A stretch of 64,000 bases of DNA, taken from Elusimicrobiaceae bacterium. Its GTDB lineage: Bacteria; Elusimicrobiota; Elusimicrobia; Elusimicrobiales; Elusimicrobiaceae. The stretch spans positions 62,001 to 126,000 of the forward strand of contig JAFZUQ010000003.1 of the NCBI GenBank assembly GCA_017618215.1, written 5' to 3'. A program made the translations under genes and the position numbers. The notes beneath the pieces are model-generated. The model saw nothing but the letters and a program-made list of their open reading frames with translations. It was not told the origin of the DNA and did no database searches. Shown piece by piece: positions 45,856 through 52,958 of this stretch. Numbering within the stretch: the first letter of the stretch is position 1; each line of letters begins with the position of its first letter.

Positions 45856-46920
45856 CTACCTTTTATAATTAAACTTAGGACACCTGATTGAGATTGTTGT
45901 ACCTTTCCCAAGTTTACTAGTTAATTTCATTGTACCTTTCAAAGATGCAATGTTTTCTTTCATTCCTTCAAGCCCTAGGCTTTTTACACTTCTGTGGGCT
46001 TGGAGTTTAAAACCTTTTCCATCATCTTTTACCGTAAGGTAAAGATATGATTTATCTTCCTTTAATTCTACCGTCAATTTTTTTGCTTTGGCATATTTGA
46101 TAGTATTGCTTAAGGCTTCTTGTACTGCCCTATACAACACTAACTTGGTATCTTTAGATAACACAGTTTTATCTTTGATTTTATAAGAATATTTTATTTT
46201 TATAGTCTCGGTTTGGGATATCTTTTCCAGCAACTCTTTTATAGAGGCATCTAAACCTACAGAGTCTAATTGCAATGGGCGCAAAGAAGTTATAATTTCT
46301 TTCATAGAATGTACAGAATCTTTAATAGCACCCTCCAGCGCACTCAAACTTTTAAGAGCATCTTTTAAACTTTTTTTAGTTATATCTTCTTTTAAAATTT
46401 CAATCAGCGCATTGGTGCGTATAGAAAAATTACCCAGTTGATCATGTATAGCAGATGTTACCAAACGCTTTTCTTCTTCCCTTGCCTGCATTATTATACG
46501 AACAAAACTTTGCCCTGTTTTTTCCGCCAAAATCATTTTATCCCCTCTGACAAATAATCCGTCAAGCTGGCTGATGACAAAAAGTAGAGAAGATATTTTA
46601 CCGGCCTCACTACTTAATGGAATAATTAAAGTACGAAAAAATGTAGGCACATATTTGCTTTCAAACCACTGATAGGAAACACTTTTACCCGTAAAGGCAG
46701 TCTCACGGGCATAGCGGTGGATATCATTTGTTTTGATGCTTTCCTTAAAATATTTATCAAAGATATTATGCAAACCGTAAATATATGAATAGTTACCATA
46801 CTTATCTAAAAGATACACGCAAACATAATGCCCTGTAAAACCGATATCCGTTGCCCTTTCTTTAATGACATAAGGTATAGGTAGTTTCCCACTAACAATG
46901 GCTTTCTTTGTTGGTTTCAT
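45856..46920 (-). CDS. Cytoplasmic histidine kinase (HisKA_3 type)
   Basis: 354 residues, no membrane helix. The N-terminal part (about 1-145) looks GAF/PAS-like and may sense a cytoplasmic signal. The dimerisation box has the phospho-acceptor His in TSAIHDQLGNFSIR (near 160). The ATPase domain (about 255-350) has EALSNTIKYAKA (N box), VKDDGKGFK (G1), SLGLEGMKENI and GKGTTISI (G2). Typical NarX/DegS-like partner for the adjacent regulator. No clear ribosome site; TAAAAT lies nine bases before the ATG, so a leaderless or very short leader is possible. First gene of the six-gene operon. Confidence 0.92.
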   Translation of the reverse strand: MKPTKKAIVSGKLPIPYVIKERATDIGFTGHYVCVYLLDKYGNYSYIYGLHNIFDKYFKESIKTNDIHRYARETAFTGKSVSYQWFESKYVPTFFRTLIIPLSSEAGKISSLLFVISQLDGLFVRGDKMILAEKTGQSFVRIIMQAREEEKRLVTSAIHDQLGNFSIRTNALIEILKEDITKKSLKDALKSLSALEGAIKDSVHSMKEIITSLRPLQLDSVGLDASIKELLEKISQTETIKIKYSYKIKDKTVLSKDTKLVLYRAVQEALSNTIKYAKAKKLTVELKEDKSYLYLTVKDDGKGFKLQAHRSVKSLGLEGMKENIASLKGTMKLTSKLGKGTTISIRCPKFNYKR

Positions 46921-47022
46921 ATATAAGATATTTTACTATATTTTAATTAGAAAATATAATCTATTTTTAAACATTCAATAGTTATTTTACGACAGATTGA
47001 TTAGAAAATTTATTTTTGAATA

Positions 47023-47517
47023 CTAATCGTTTGTGTTTTTATTTTGAAAACCTTCTAATTCTTTTATCAAATTTGTCAAAATCGGATAAAGATTATTAAT
47101 ATACTCGTTTTCAAAAGATGTTAACCGTTTTTCAAGATTTTCGGCTAAAGATTTCAGTTCATTATAATGTTTTTCTTCCAAAAGACGGTTTTCCTCTAAA
47201 TTATAAGTAAAATCTTTCACCTTATCTTTTAAATCAAAAATTTCACGGGCAGATAATGCATCTGTTTTTGAGAAAAGTTTTTGCACTTGTTGAACAGCAT
47301 TTGCTTCTTCTTTAACACCTTCAAAAAATTCTTGCACCGTATTTTGATTAGAATCTTCTTTTTCGGTCACTTTATCAAGAACAGGCTCTTTTTCAGCTAG
47401 TTCAAATTCCTCTTCCCAAGAAAAATCATTTTCCTGTGAATCATTCTCTTTATACTTTGCTATAAAGTAAAAGAGTAAACCTAAACAGAATAAAAAACCG
47501 AGTGAATATATAGCCAT
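47023..47517 (-). CDS. Small membrane-anchored coiled-coil protein
   Basis: 164 residues. One N-terminal hydrophobic segment (MAIYSLGFLFCLGLLFYFIA), an acidic stretch (about 25-60), then a long charged helix with coiled-coil character (about 85-150, with LEENRLLEEKHYNELKSLAENL). No family recognised. The start codon is six bases after an extended -10, with no ribosome site, so it appears leaderless. It stands alone on the minus strand, about 100 bases upstream of the histidine kinase gene. Confidence 0.75.
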   Translation of the reverse strand: MAIYSLGFLFCLGLLFYFIAKYKENDSQENDFSWEEEFELAEKEPVLDKVTEKEDSNQNTVQEFFEGVKEEANAVQQVQKLFSKTDALSAREIFDLKDKVKDFTYNLEENRLLEEKHYNELKSLAENLEKRLTSFENEYINNLYPILTNLIKELEGFQNKNTND

Positions 47518-47532
47518 ATATTTATGATAGCA
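47515..47532 (-). promoter_or_regulatory. Leaderless extended -10 promoter of the coiled-coil protein gene
   Basis: TGC (47532-47530), TATCAT (47529-47524), six bases (AAATAT), ATG (47517-47515). Confidence 0.62.
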
Positions 47533-47579
47533 AATTTTTTTTAGTTATGCTCAAATTTTCTAATTTAGATTTAACCCAC

Positions 47580-47619
47580 TTGACGAAACGGTAAAAAACT
47601 ATTACAATTGAATTGTAAT
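47580..47619 (+). promoter_or_regulatory. Promoter with overlapping inverted repeat (first Cys-motif gene)
   Basis: TTGACG (47580-47585), 17-base spacer, TACAAT (47603-47608). The perfect inverted repeat ATTACAAT-TGA-ATTGTAAT (47601-47619) overlaps the -10 and start point, a position suited to a repressor. Confidence 0.68.
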
Positions 47620-47640
47620 TTACTTTTAAGGAGAACGAAC

Positions 47641-48111
47641 ATGAAAAATATATTCTTAACAATATTTACTGCAATGGTAGCACTCACTTTAACAGTAACA
47701 GCTAAAGCTGCTTTGACATGTGGTGTACCCGGTACTGAAGGTTTACCCTCATGCAGCGCTGTAGCTAACCCTAATGAGAAATGTTGCATACCACCCGTAT
47801 ATAAGGGAATAAAAACTGTTGTTAAACCCGGAAATAAAACTACACTTGTAAATAGTCCAAATAATACTGCTGTTCAAAACCCGTCATATGCACAGTATAC
47901 ACAAAACAATGAAAACTTTGATATGGCCCCTACCCCGGTTACACCCGGTATAGTACCGAATAAAATTGAAGCAGCACCTGTAGCACAGGTTCAAGTAGCA
48001 CCGAACCAAACGGCAGAAACAGCTACATCTGGTACACCATCTGCTCCCGCAGCACCTGCACCTACATCTGCCGTTTCTGCATCAGCTGTTAAAGTAAGCA
48101 GTTCAAAATAA
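47641..48111 (+). CDS. Exported Pro/Ala-rich protein with a C..C..CC motif
   Basis: 156 residues from the ATG with AAGGAG upstream; the frame extends 33 bases further without support. Signal peptide MKNIFLTIFTAMVALTLTVTAKA. The mature N-terminus carries C-x10-C-x9-CC ending in NPNEKCC (about 26-48). The rest is low-complexity, rich in Pro, Ala, Thr and Asn, and ends in a Ser/Val/Lys tail. No family recognised. The Cys motif is shared with the next gene, pointing to a small secreted, disulfide-bonded family. Ends at a terminator. Confidence 0.75.
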   Translation: MKNIFLTIFTAMVALTLTVTAKAALTCGVPGTEGLPSCSAVANPNEKCCIPPVYKGIKTVVKPGNKTTLVNSPNNTAVQNPSYAQYTQNNENFDMAPTPVTPGIVPNKIEAAPVAQVQVAPNQTAETATSGTPSAPAAPAPTSAVSASAVKVSSSK

Positions 48112-48120
48112 TTTAAAAAT

Positions 48121-48156
48121 AAAAAACACCCTCGTCAAACGGGGGTGTTTCTTATT
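48121..48156 (+). terminator. Terminator of the first Cys-motif gene
   Basis: Stem AAACACCC/GGGTGTTT (48124-48131 with 48143-48150), then TTTCTTATTT. Confidence 0.8.
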
Positions 48157-48161
48157 TCCCC

Positions 48162-48212
48162 TTGACAAAATAAAAATATTCCATTATAATTATTTTGTGA
48201 ATTACAAATAAT
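48162..48212 (+). promoter_or_regulatory. Promoter with inverted repeat (second Cys-motif gene)
   Basis: TTGACA (48162-48167), 17-base spacer, TATAAT (48185-48190), close to consensus. An imperfect inverted repeat ATTATTTTGT-GAATT-ACAAATAAT (48189-48212) covers the predicted start point, as in the neighbouring gene. Confidence 0.75.
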
Positions 48213-48227
48213 ATAAAGGAGAAACCT

Positions 48228-48749
48228 ATGAAAAAATTATTATTATCTCTTACGGCTGTGGCACTTCTCGGTGTAGTAGCTTCTGCACAAGAGTTACACG
48301 GCAGTGGTACACATGGTTTGTGGCTTTGCCATGATCCAGGAGCCCCTTCTATACAATGTGATGATGAATCTACACCTAGACCTTCTCAAAAATGTTGTTG
48401 GAAAAATGACCCTTTTATTGTCCTGAAAGGAGAAGGAGGTAGAGGCGCTAAAATCGGTAAGGGTACCAAAGGCGGTAGATCTTCTTGCCAAGAACGCACC
48501 GCAGTTTTGCCAATTGAAAACCGCCCTCTTTGTAGAGAATGCTCTACAGTTCAAGATGATGGCCACGGCAATAAAACAATTAAATATTGTGAAAACGCAA
48601 CTACTGACCCTAATGCAGCTAAAAGATGCTGTTGGAGAAGTCGCCCAGCAAAAGGCAACAACAATGGTGTTAAAGGTGTAAGTACACCAAAAGCTCCAGC
48701 TGTCTCTGCAGTGAAAAGCGCAAAAGGAAAAGTTTCAGCTAAAAAATAA
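48228..48749 (+). CDS. Exported Cys-rich protein with two C..C..CC motifs
   Basis: 173 residues, signal peptide MKKLLLSLTAVALLGVVASA. Two copies of the Cys pattern: C-x9-C-x11-CCW (about 34-57, PRPSQKCCWKND) and C-x15-C-x12-CCW (about 103-133, DPNAAKRCCWRS). Between them lies a Gly/Lys/Arg-rich basic stretch; the C-terminus is Lys/Ala/Ser-rich. No known family recognised. Even Cys number per motif suggests disulfides, hence periplasm or surface. Ribosome site AAGGAG. Strong promoter and a perfect terminator, so probably a well-expressed single gene. Confidence 0.78.
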   Translation: MKKLLLSLTAVALLGVVASAQELHGSGTHGLWLCHDPGAPSIQCDDESTPRPSQKCCWKNDPFIVLKGEGGRGAKIGKGTKGGRSSCQERTAVLPIENRPLCRECSTVQDDGHGNKTIKYCENATTDPNAAKRCCWRSRPAKGNNNGVKGVSTPKAPAVSAVKSAKGKVSAKK

Positions 48750-48760
48750 AGATATTAATA

Positions 48761-48797
48761 AAAACACCCTCACTTAAGTGAGGGTGGTTTTATTTTT
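48761..48797 (+). terminator. Terminator of the second Cys-motif gene
   Basis: A 9-bp perfect stem CACCCTCAC/GTGAGGGTG (48765-48773 with 48778-48786) with loop TTAA, followed by a T-rich tract. The convergent pepT may use it too. Confidence 0.85.
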
Positions 48798-48811
48798 CTT
48801 TATAAACAAAA

Positions 48812-50050
48812 TTATTTTACCGCTTTTTCACACAAACAAATAATTGCATTTATAATTTTACTCATTTGGTCCAAAGAAGCCCATTCAAAAGGACCATGAG
48901 GTGTAGCATAACCGGCATCCAAATTAGGTGTAATTAGCCCCATATAAGTAAGCCTTGCACCATCCGTACCACCGCGAATAGGTGCACCATCCGTATCAAG
49001 CCCGCATTCTTTAAAAGCCTCTTTAGCAAGTTTGACTGCTGTAGGGTTTTTATCAATTATCGGACGCATATTTTTGTAAGTATAAGTCGTCTTCACTTCA
49101 ATTTGCGAACCAGGATATTTTTTGCGGATATCAGCTACAATATTTTCAAATTCAGAAATCATTGCACGCAATTCTTTTTCCTCAAAAGAACGCACCATCA
49201 CGCTTGCTGTTGCAGTAGCAAAATCTGCTCTACTTTCTGTAAAAGTTAAAAAACCTTGACGACCTTCAGTTGTTTCGGCAAGTTTATTTTCAGGCCATTT
49301 GGAAATTATATCAGCTAAAATTCTGACAGGATTTTCCATTATCCCTTTTGCTTGCCCCGGGTGTGCCAAAACACCTTTAATAAAAATATCTACGGTTGCG
49401 GCATTAAAATTTTCGTAAGCAATACCATCCCCGCATTCGCCATCAAGGGTATAAGCAAAATCCGCACCAAAGGCAGGAACATCAAAATTATCCGGCCCGC
49501 GTGCAATTTCTTCATCCGGGGTAAAAGCAATTCTTATATCACCGTGTTCAATTTCAGGATGGGCAGTAAAATATTTTAACATCTCCATTATTATGGCAAT
49601 ACCGGCTTTATCATCTGTACCAAGTAAAGTATCCCCGGCGGAAGTTATTATATCATGCCCTACACATTTTTTTAAAGCTGGGGAGAGTTCCGGTTTCAAA
49701 ATGACACCAAGTTCTTTATTGATTACAAGTTCCCCCCCATTATAATTGGGGTGCAAACAAACTTTTACTTTTCGGCCGATCGTACCTTCCGGGTAAGTAT
49801 CCATGTGTGCGAGAAAACCTATAACAGGATATTTACCTTTAATATTTGCCGGAAGTTTCGCCGTTAAATGGCAAGTAGGCGCTAATTTTATATCTTTTAA
49901 GCCCAATTTTTCCAAATCTGCTTTAAGAACTTTTGCGAATTCCACTTGTGTTTGGGTTGACGGAGTAGTTTTTGATTTAAAGTCACTTCCGCTTTCAATT
50001 TGTGCATACTTTGTAAATGTTTCTAATACTTGTTTTTTAAAGTTTATCAT
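48812..50050 (-). CDS. pepT: Peptidase T (tripeptide aminopeptidase)
   Basis: M20-family dizinc aminopeptidase that releases the N-terminal residue of tripeptides in the cytoplasm. 412 residues, normal length. Zinc and catalytic residues: His-x-Asp in FLAHMDTYPEG (near residue 80), Asp in LLGTDDKAGIA (near 142), Glu-Glu in FTPDEEIARGP (near 178), Asp in YTLDGECGDG, and the late His in GYATPHGPFEW (near 385). Start supported by GGAAA upstream of the ATG. Suggests peptide use as nutrient. Stands alone. Confidence 0.96.
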   Translation of the reverse strand: MINFKKQVLETFTKYAQIESGSDFKSKTTPSTQTQVEFAKVLKADLEKLGLKDIKLAPTCHLTAKLPANIKGKYPVIGFLAHMDTYPEGTIGRKVKVCLHPNYNGGELVINKELGVILKPELSPALKKCVGHDIITSAGDTLLGTDDKAGIAIIMEMLKYFTAHPEIEHGDIRIAFTPDEEIARGPDNFDVPAFGADFAYTLDGECGDGIAYENFNAATVDIFIKGVLAHPGQAKGIMENPVRILADIISKWPENKLAETTEGRQGFLTFTESRADFATATASVMVRSFEEKELRAMISEFENIVADIRKKYPGSQIEVKTTYTYKNMRPIIDKNPTAVKLAKEAFKECGLDTDGAPIRGGTDGARLTYMGLITPNLDAGYATPHGPFEWASLDQMSKIINAIICLCEKAVK

Positions 50051-50123
50051 AATTCAGTTTCCAATATATCTCAAAATTTCGTATAATTAATATAGTAATA
50101 TTATAAAATATTTTGAGGTTAAA

Positions 50124-50579
50124 ATGAAAAGTTTATTCCTTATTATTATTTCCTTTGTCTTCTTATGTTCCTGTACTACCTTGCAAGAAATGCACCAAAC
50201 CGCAAATTGCCAGTATGACCTAGCCGGCGTTGAAGTAACAGAATATTCACTTGATAATTTATCGGCAGATATTGGCCTTGCCATAACAAACAAAAGCAAA
50301 ACAACAAATGCAAAAATGAAACGTTTTTCCGGAAAAGTCTATTTAAATGATACTCCCTTAACAGACGTTAATTTAGGGGAGTTTTTAGTTGAACCGCAAA
50401 CAACAAAAGTTGAAAAGGTTTCTATAAATGTACCTTTTTCACAAGTGGGTAAAAATATAATAGGGCTTGTGCTTGCAAATTCCAACTCTATAAAATATAA
50501 AGTTGTCGGAACGATTTATTTTGAATCACCGATCGGCGAAATACCTATACCGGTAGTTTTTGCCAGATCGGATAAATAA
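50124..50579 (+). CDS. LEA14-like (WHy domain) lipoprotein
   Basis: 151 residues. Lipobox FLCSC (Cys17), then a single beta-sandwich of the LEA_2/WHy type (about 35-145), with the alternating pattern YSLDNLSADIGLAITNKSKTT and VYLNDTPLTDVNLGEFLVEP. Family members are linked to stress tolerance; the exact role is unknown. It ends 22 bases before hydC on the same strand with no terminator between, so it may be co-transcribed with the hydrogenase. Ribosome site GAGG. Confidence 0.78.
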   Translation: MKSLFLIIISFVFLCSCTTLQEMHQTANCQYDLAGVEVTEYSLDNLSADIGLAITNKSKTTNAKMKRFSGKVYLNDTPLTDVNLGEFLVEPQTTKVEKVSINVPFSQVGKNIIGLVLANSNSIKYKVVGTIYFESPIGEIPIPVVFARSDK

Positions 50580-50601
50580 TTTAAAATTAGGAGGACATTA
50601 A

Positions 50602-51087
50602 ATGTCAAATGAAACTACAGCTTCAAAAGTAGACTTAACTGCCATAATAAACAAGTGGAAAAATGTTGAAGGCAGTTTGGTTATGATGCTGCATTCTGTT
50701 CAAGATGCATGCGGGTATGTACCAAGGGAAACAGCCATGGAAATTGCTAAACAAACAAATATTCCTTTAGCAAAAATTTATGAAGTGCTTACATTTTATC
50801 ACTTCTTCAAATTAACTCCACCTGCAAAATATCAAATTTCTGTTTGCACCGGTACAGCCTGTTATTTAAAAGGTGCACCACAACTTTTAGCGGAAATTGA
50901 GAAAGTAATCAATGTTAAAGCAGGTCAAACTTCGGAAGACGGTAAATTTTCTGTCCAAGCACTCAGATGCATCGGTTGCTGCGGTCTTGCACCGGTAATC
51001 TCAATTAACGGTAAAATTCACGGCCAGGTAAAACCGGCTGATATTAAAGGTATTTTAGAAGAAACCATAAAAGGTGAGGCTAAGTAA
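50602..51087 (+). CDS. hydC: NAD-dependent [FeFe] hydrogenase, gamma subunit (NuoE-like)
   Basis: 161 residues, a thioredoxin-fold 2Fe-2S subunit. Cluster ligands: CTGTACYLKGA (near residues 87-92) and RCIGCCGLAPV (near 128-132). The N-terminal helical part (KVDLTAIINKWKNVEGSLV, YEVLTFYHFF) is typical of NuoE/HydC. It passes electrons within the HydABC complex. First of the three hyd genes, two bases before hydB. AGGAGG ribosome site. Confidence 0.95.
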   Translation: MSNETTASKVDLTAIINKWKNVEGSLVMMLHSVQDACGYVPRETAMEIAKQTNIPLAKIYEVLTFYHFFKLTPPAKYQISVCTGTACYLKGAPQLLAEIEKVINVKAGQTSEDGKFSVQALRCIGCCGLAPVISINGKIHGQVKPADIKGILEETIKGEAK

Positions 51088-51089
51088 CC

Positions 51090-52949
51090 ATGAACAATAA
51101 AATAAATAAGATTAAAGAAAACTTTAATAAGCAATATGCCAAAATTAAAAACCGTGTTGTTATTTGCGGCGGTACAGGGTGTATTGCAGGCGGTTCTCAA
51201 AAAGTTTATGAGGCCTTCCAAGAAGAATATAAAAAACGCGGTTTGGATTTCTGCTTAGAAATTACAGATGGTTGCCGTGAAAATTCTACTTATATTTCAA
51301 AAAGCGGTTGCCAAGGCTTTTGTGCACAAGGGCCGCTTGTAAGCGTCGGTGAAATTTTTTATACGAAAGTTAAACCGGAAGATGTAAAAGAAATTGTTGA
51401 AAAAACAGTTTTGAAAGGTGAAGTCGTTGAACGCTTGCTTTATACGAACCCCGTTGACGGCAAACATTGCAAAACACATGAAGATATTCCTTTCTACAAA
51501 AAACAACATCGCATTTTACTTGCAGACTGCGGTAAAATTAACCCGGAAGATATTAATGAATACATTGGTCACAACGGTTATCAAGGTTTACTTAAAGCAT
51601 TTGAAATCGGCCCTGAAGGCGTAATTGAAGAAATGAAGAAAAGCGGCCTTCGCGGACGCGGCGGTGCAGGTTTCCCCACCTGGCTTAAATGGGATTTAAC
51701 AAGAAAACCGAAAAGCAAAGTCAAATACATGATTTGTAACGGTGACGAAGGCGATCCGGGTGCTTATATGGACCGCTCCTTGCTCGAAGGTAACCCCCAC
51801 TCAGTCGTAGAAGGTATGATTATTGCCGGTTATACAATCGGTGCGACACGCGGTTTATTTTATATCCGCGCGGAATATCCTCTTGCCATTAAACGCATTC
51901 AAAAAGCAATTGATGACTGCTATAAAATGGGCCTTTTAGGTAAAAATATTTTAGGTTCAAAATTCAGTTATGACCTTGAAATCAGATACGGCGCAGGTGC
52001 TTTTGTGTGCGGTGAGGAAACCGCTTTGATTACCTCTATTGAAGGTAACCGCGGTACACCTAGACCGAAACCGCCATTCCCTGCCACTTGCGGGCTTTGG
52101 GGTAAACCGACGGCCATTAACAATGTTGAAACACTTGCCAATATACCTTATATTATGACAAAAGGTGGAGATTGGTACGCACAAATGGGTGAAGGTAAAT
52201 CCAGAGGTACCAAAGTTTTTGCTATGACCGGTAAAGTTAAAAATACAGGTCTTGTTGAAGTCCCGATGGGTATTACCGTTAGGGAAATTGTTTACGATAT
52301 CGGCGGTGGTCCGCTAAAGGGCGATAAAGCAAAAGCAGTCCAAACAGGCGGCCCTTCCGGCGGTGTTATTGACCCTGAACACTTTGACATGCATATAACC
52401 TATGAATCTTTGCAAGAAATCGGTGCAATTATGGGTTCAGGCGGTTTTATCGTTATGGATGAAACAGATTGTATGGTAGATATTGCAAAATTCTATCTTG
52501 ATTTCTGTGTTGATGAATCTTGCGGTAAATGCGCCCCATGCAGAATCGGCGGATATCAAATGCTTCAAATTCTTAACCGAATCACCGAAGGTAAAGGGAA
52601 ACCGGAAGATGTTGATAAACTTAAAGATATTGCACACGCAATGCAAAAAGCCTCACTTTGCGCTTTAGGTCAAACTGCACCAAACCCGGTCCTATCGACT
52701 TTAAAATTCTTCCCCGAAGAATATGCAGAACATATCAATGAAAAACATTGCAAAACAGGTAAATGTTCAAAGCTTGTCCGCTATGAAATAACCGATAAAT
52801 GTATCGGTTGCGGTATGTGCAAACGCTCTTGCCCTGCAAGTGCTATTACGGGCGAAGTCAAACAAAAACACGTAATTAATCAAGAAAAATGTATTAAATG
52901 CGGTCTTTGTTTCAATAATTGCAAATTTAAAGCAATAGTTAAAAAATAA
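51090..52949 (+). CDS. hydB: NAD-dependent [FeFe] hydrogenase, beta subunit (NuoF-like, FMN)
   Basis: 619 residues. In order: N-terminal thioredoxin-like 2Fe-2S domain (about 20-110; VVICGGTGCIAGG, SGCQGFCAQGPLV), NuoF core with FMN/NADH loops GLRGRGGAGFPTWLKW (near 185) and CNGDEGDPGAYMDRSLLEGN (near 215), 4Fe-4S site ESCGKCAPCRIGG (near 478), and a C-terminal two-cluster ferredoxin domain (CIGCGMCKRSCPASAI and CIKCGLCFNNCKF). This is the HydB plan of trimeric electron-bifurcating hydrogenases: NAD(H) is used at FMN and electrons are shared with ferredoxin and HydA. Cytoplasmic. Confidence 0.97.
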   Translation: MNNKINKIKENFNKQYAKIKNRVVICGGTGCIAGGSQKVYEAFQEEYKKRGLDFCLEITDGCRENSTYISKSGCQGFCAQGPLVSVGEIFYTKVKPEDVKEIVEKTVLKGEVVERLLYTNPVDGKHCKTHEDIPFYKKQHRILLADCGKINPEDINEYIGHNGYQGLLKAFEIGPEGVIEEMKKSGLRGRGGAGFPTWLKWDLTRKPKSKVKYMICNGDEGDPGAYMDRSLLEGNPHSVVEGMIIAGYTIGATRGLFYIRAEYPLAIKRIQKAIDDCYKMGLLGKNILGSKFSYDLEIRYGAGAFVCGEETALITSIEGNRGTPRPKPPFPATCGLWGKPTAINNVETLANIPYIMTKGGDWYAQMGEGKSRGTKVFAMTGKVKNTGLVEVPMGITVREIVYDIGGGPLKGDKAKAVQTGGPSGGVIDPEHFDMHITYESLQEIGAIMGSGGFIVMDETDCMVDIAKFYLDFCVDESCGKCAPCRIGGYQMLQILNRITEGKGKPEDVDKLKDIAHAMQKASLCALGQTAPNPVLSTLKFFPEEYAEHINEKHCKTGKCSKLVRYEITDKCIGCGMCKRSCPASAITGEVKQKHVINQEKCIKCGLCFNNCKFKAIVKK

Positions 52950-52958
52950 AGGTGAATT

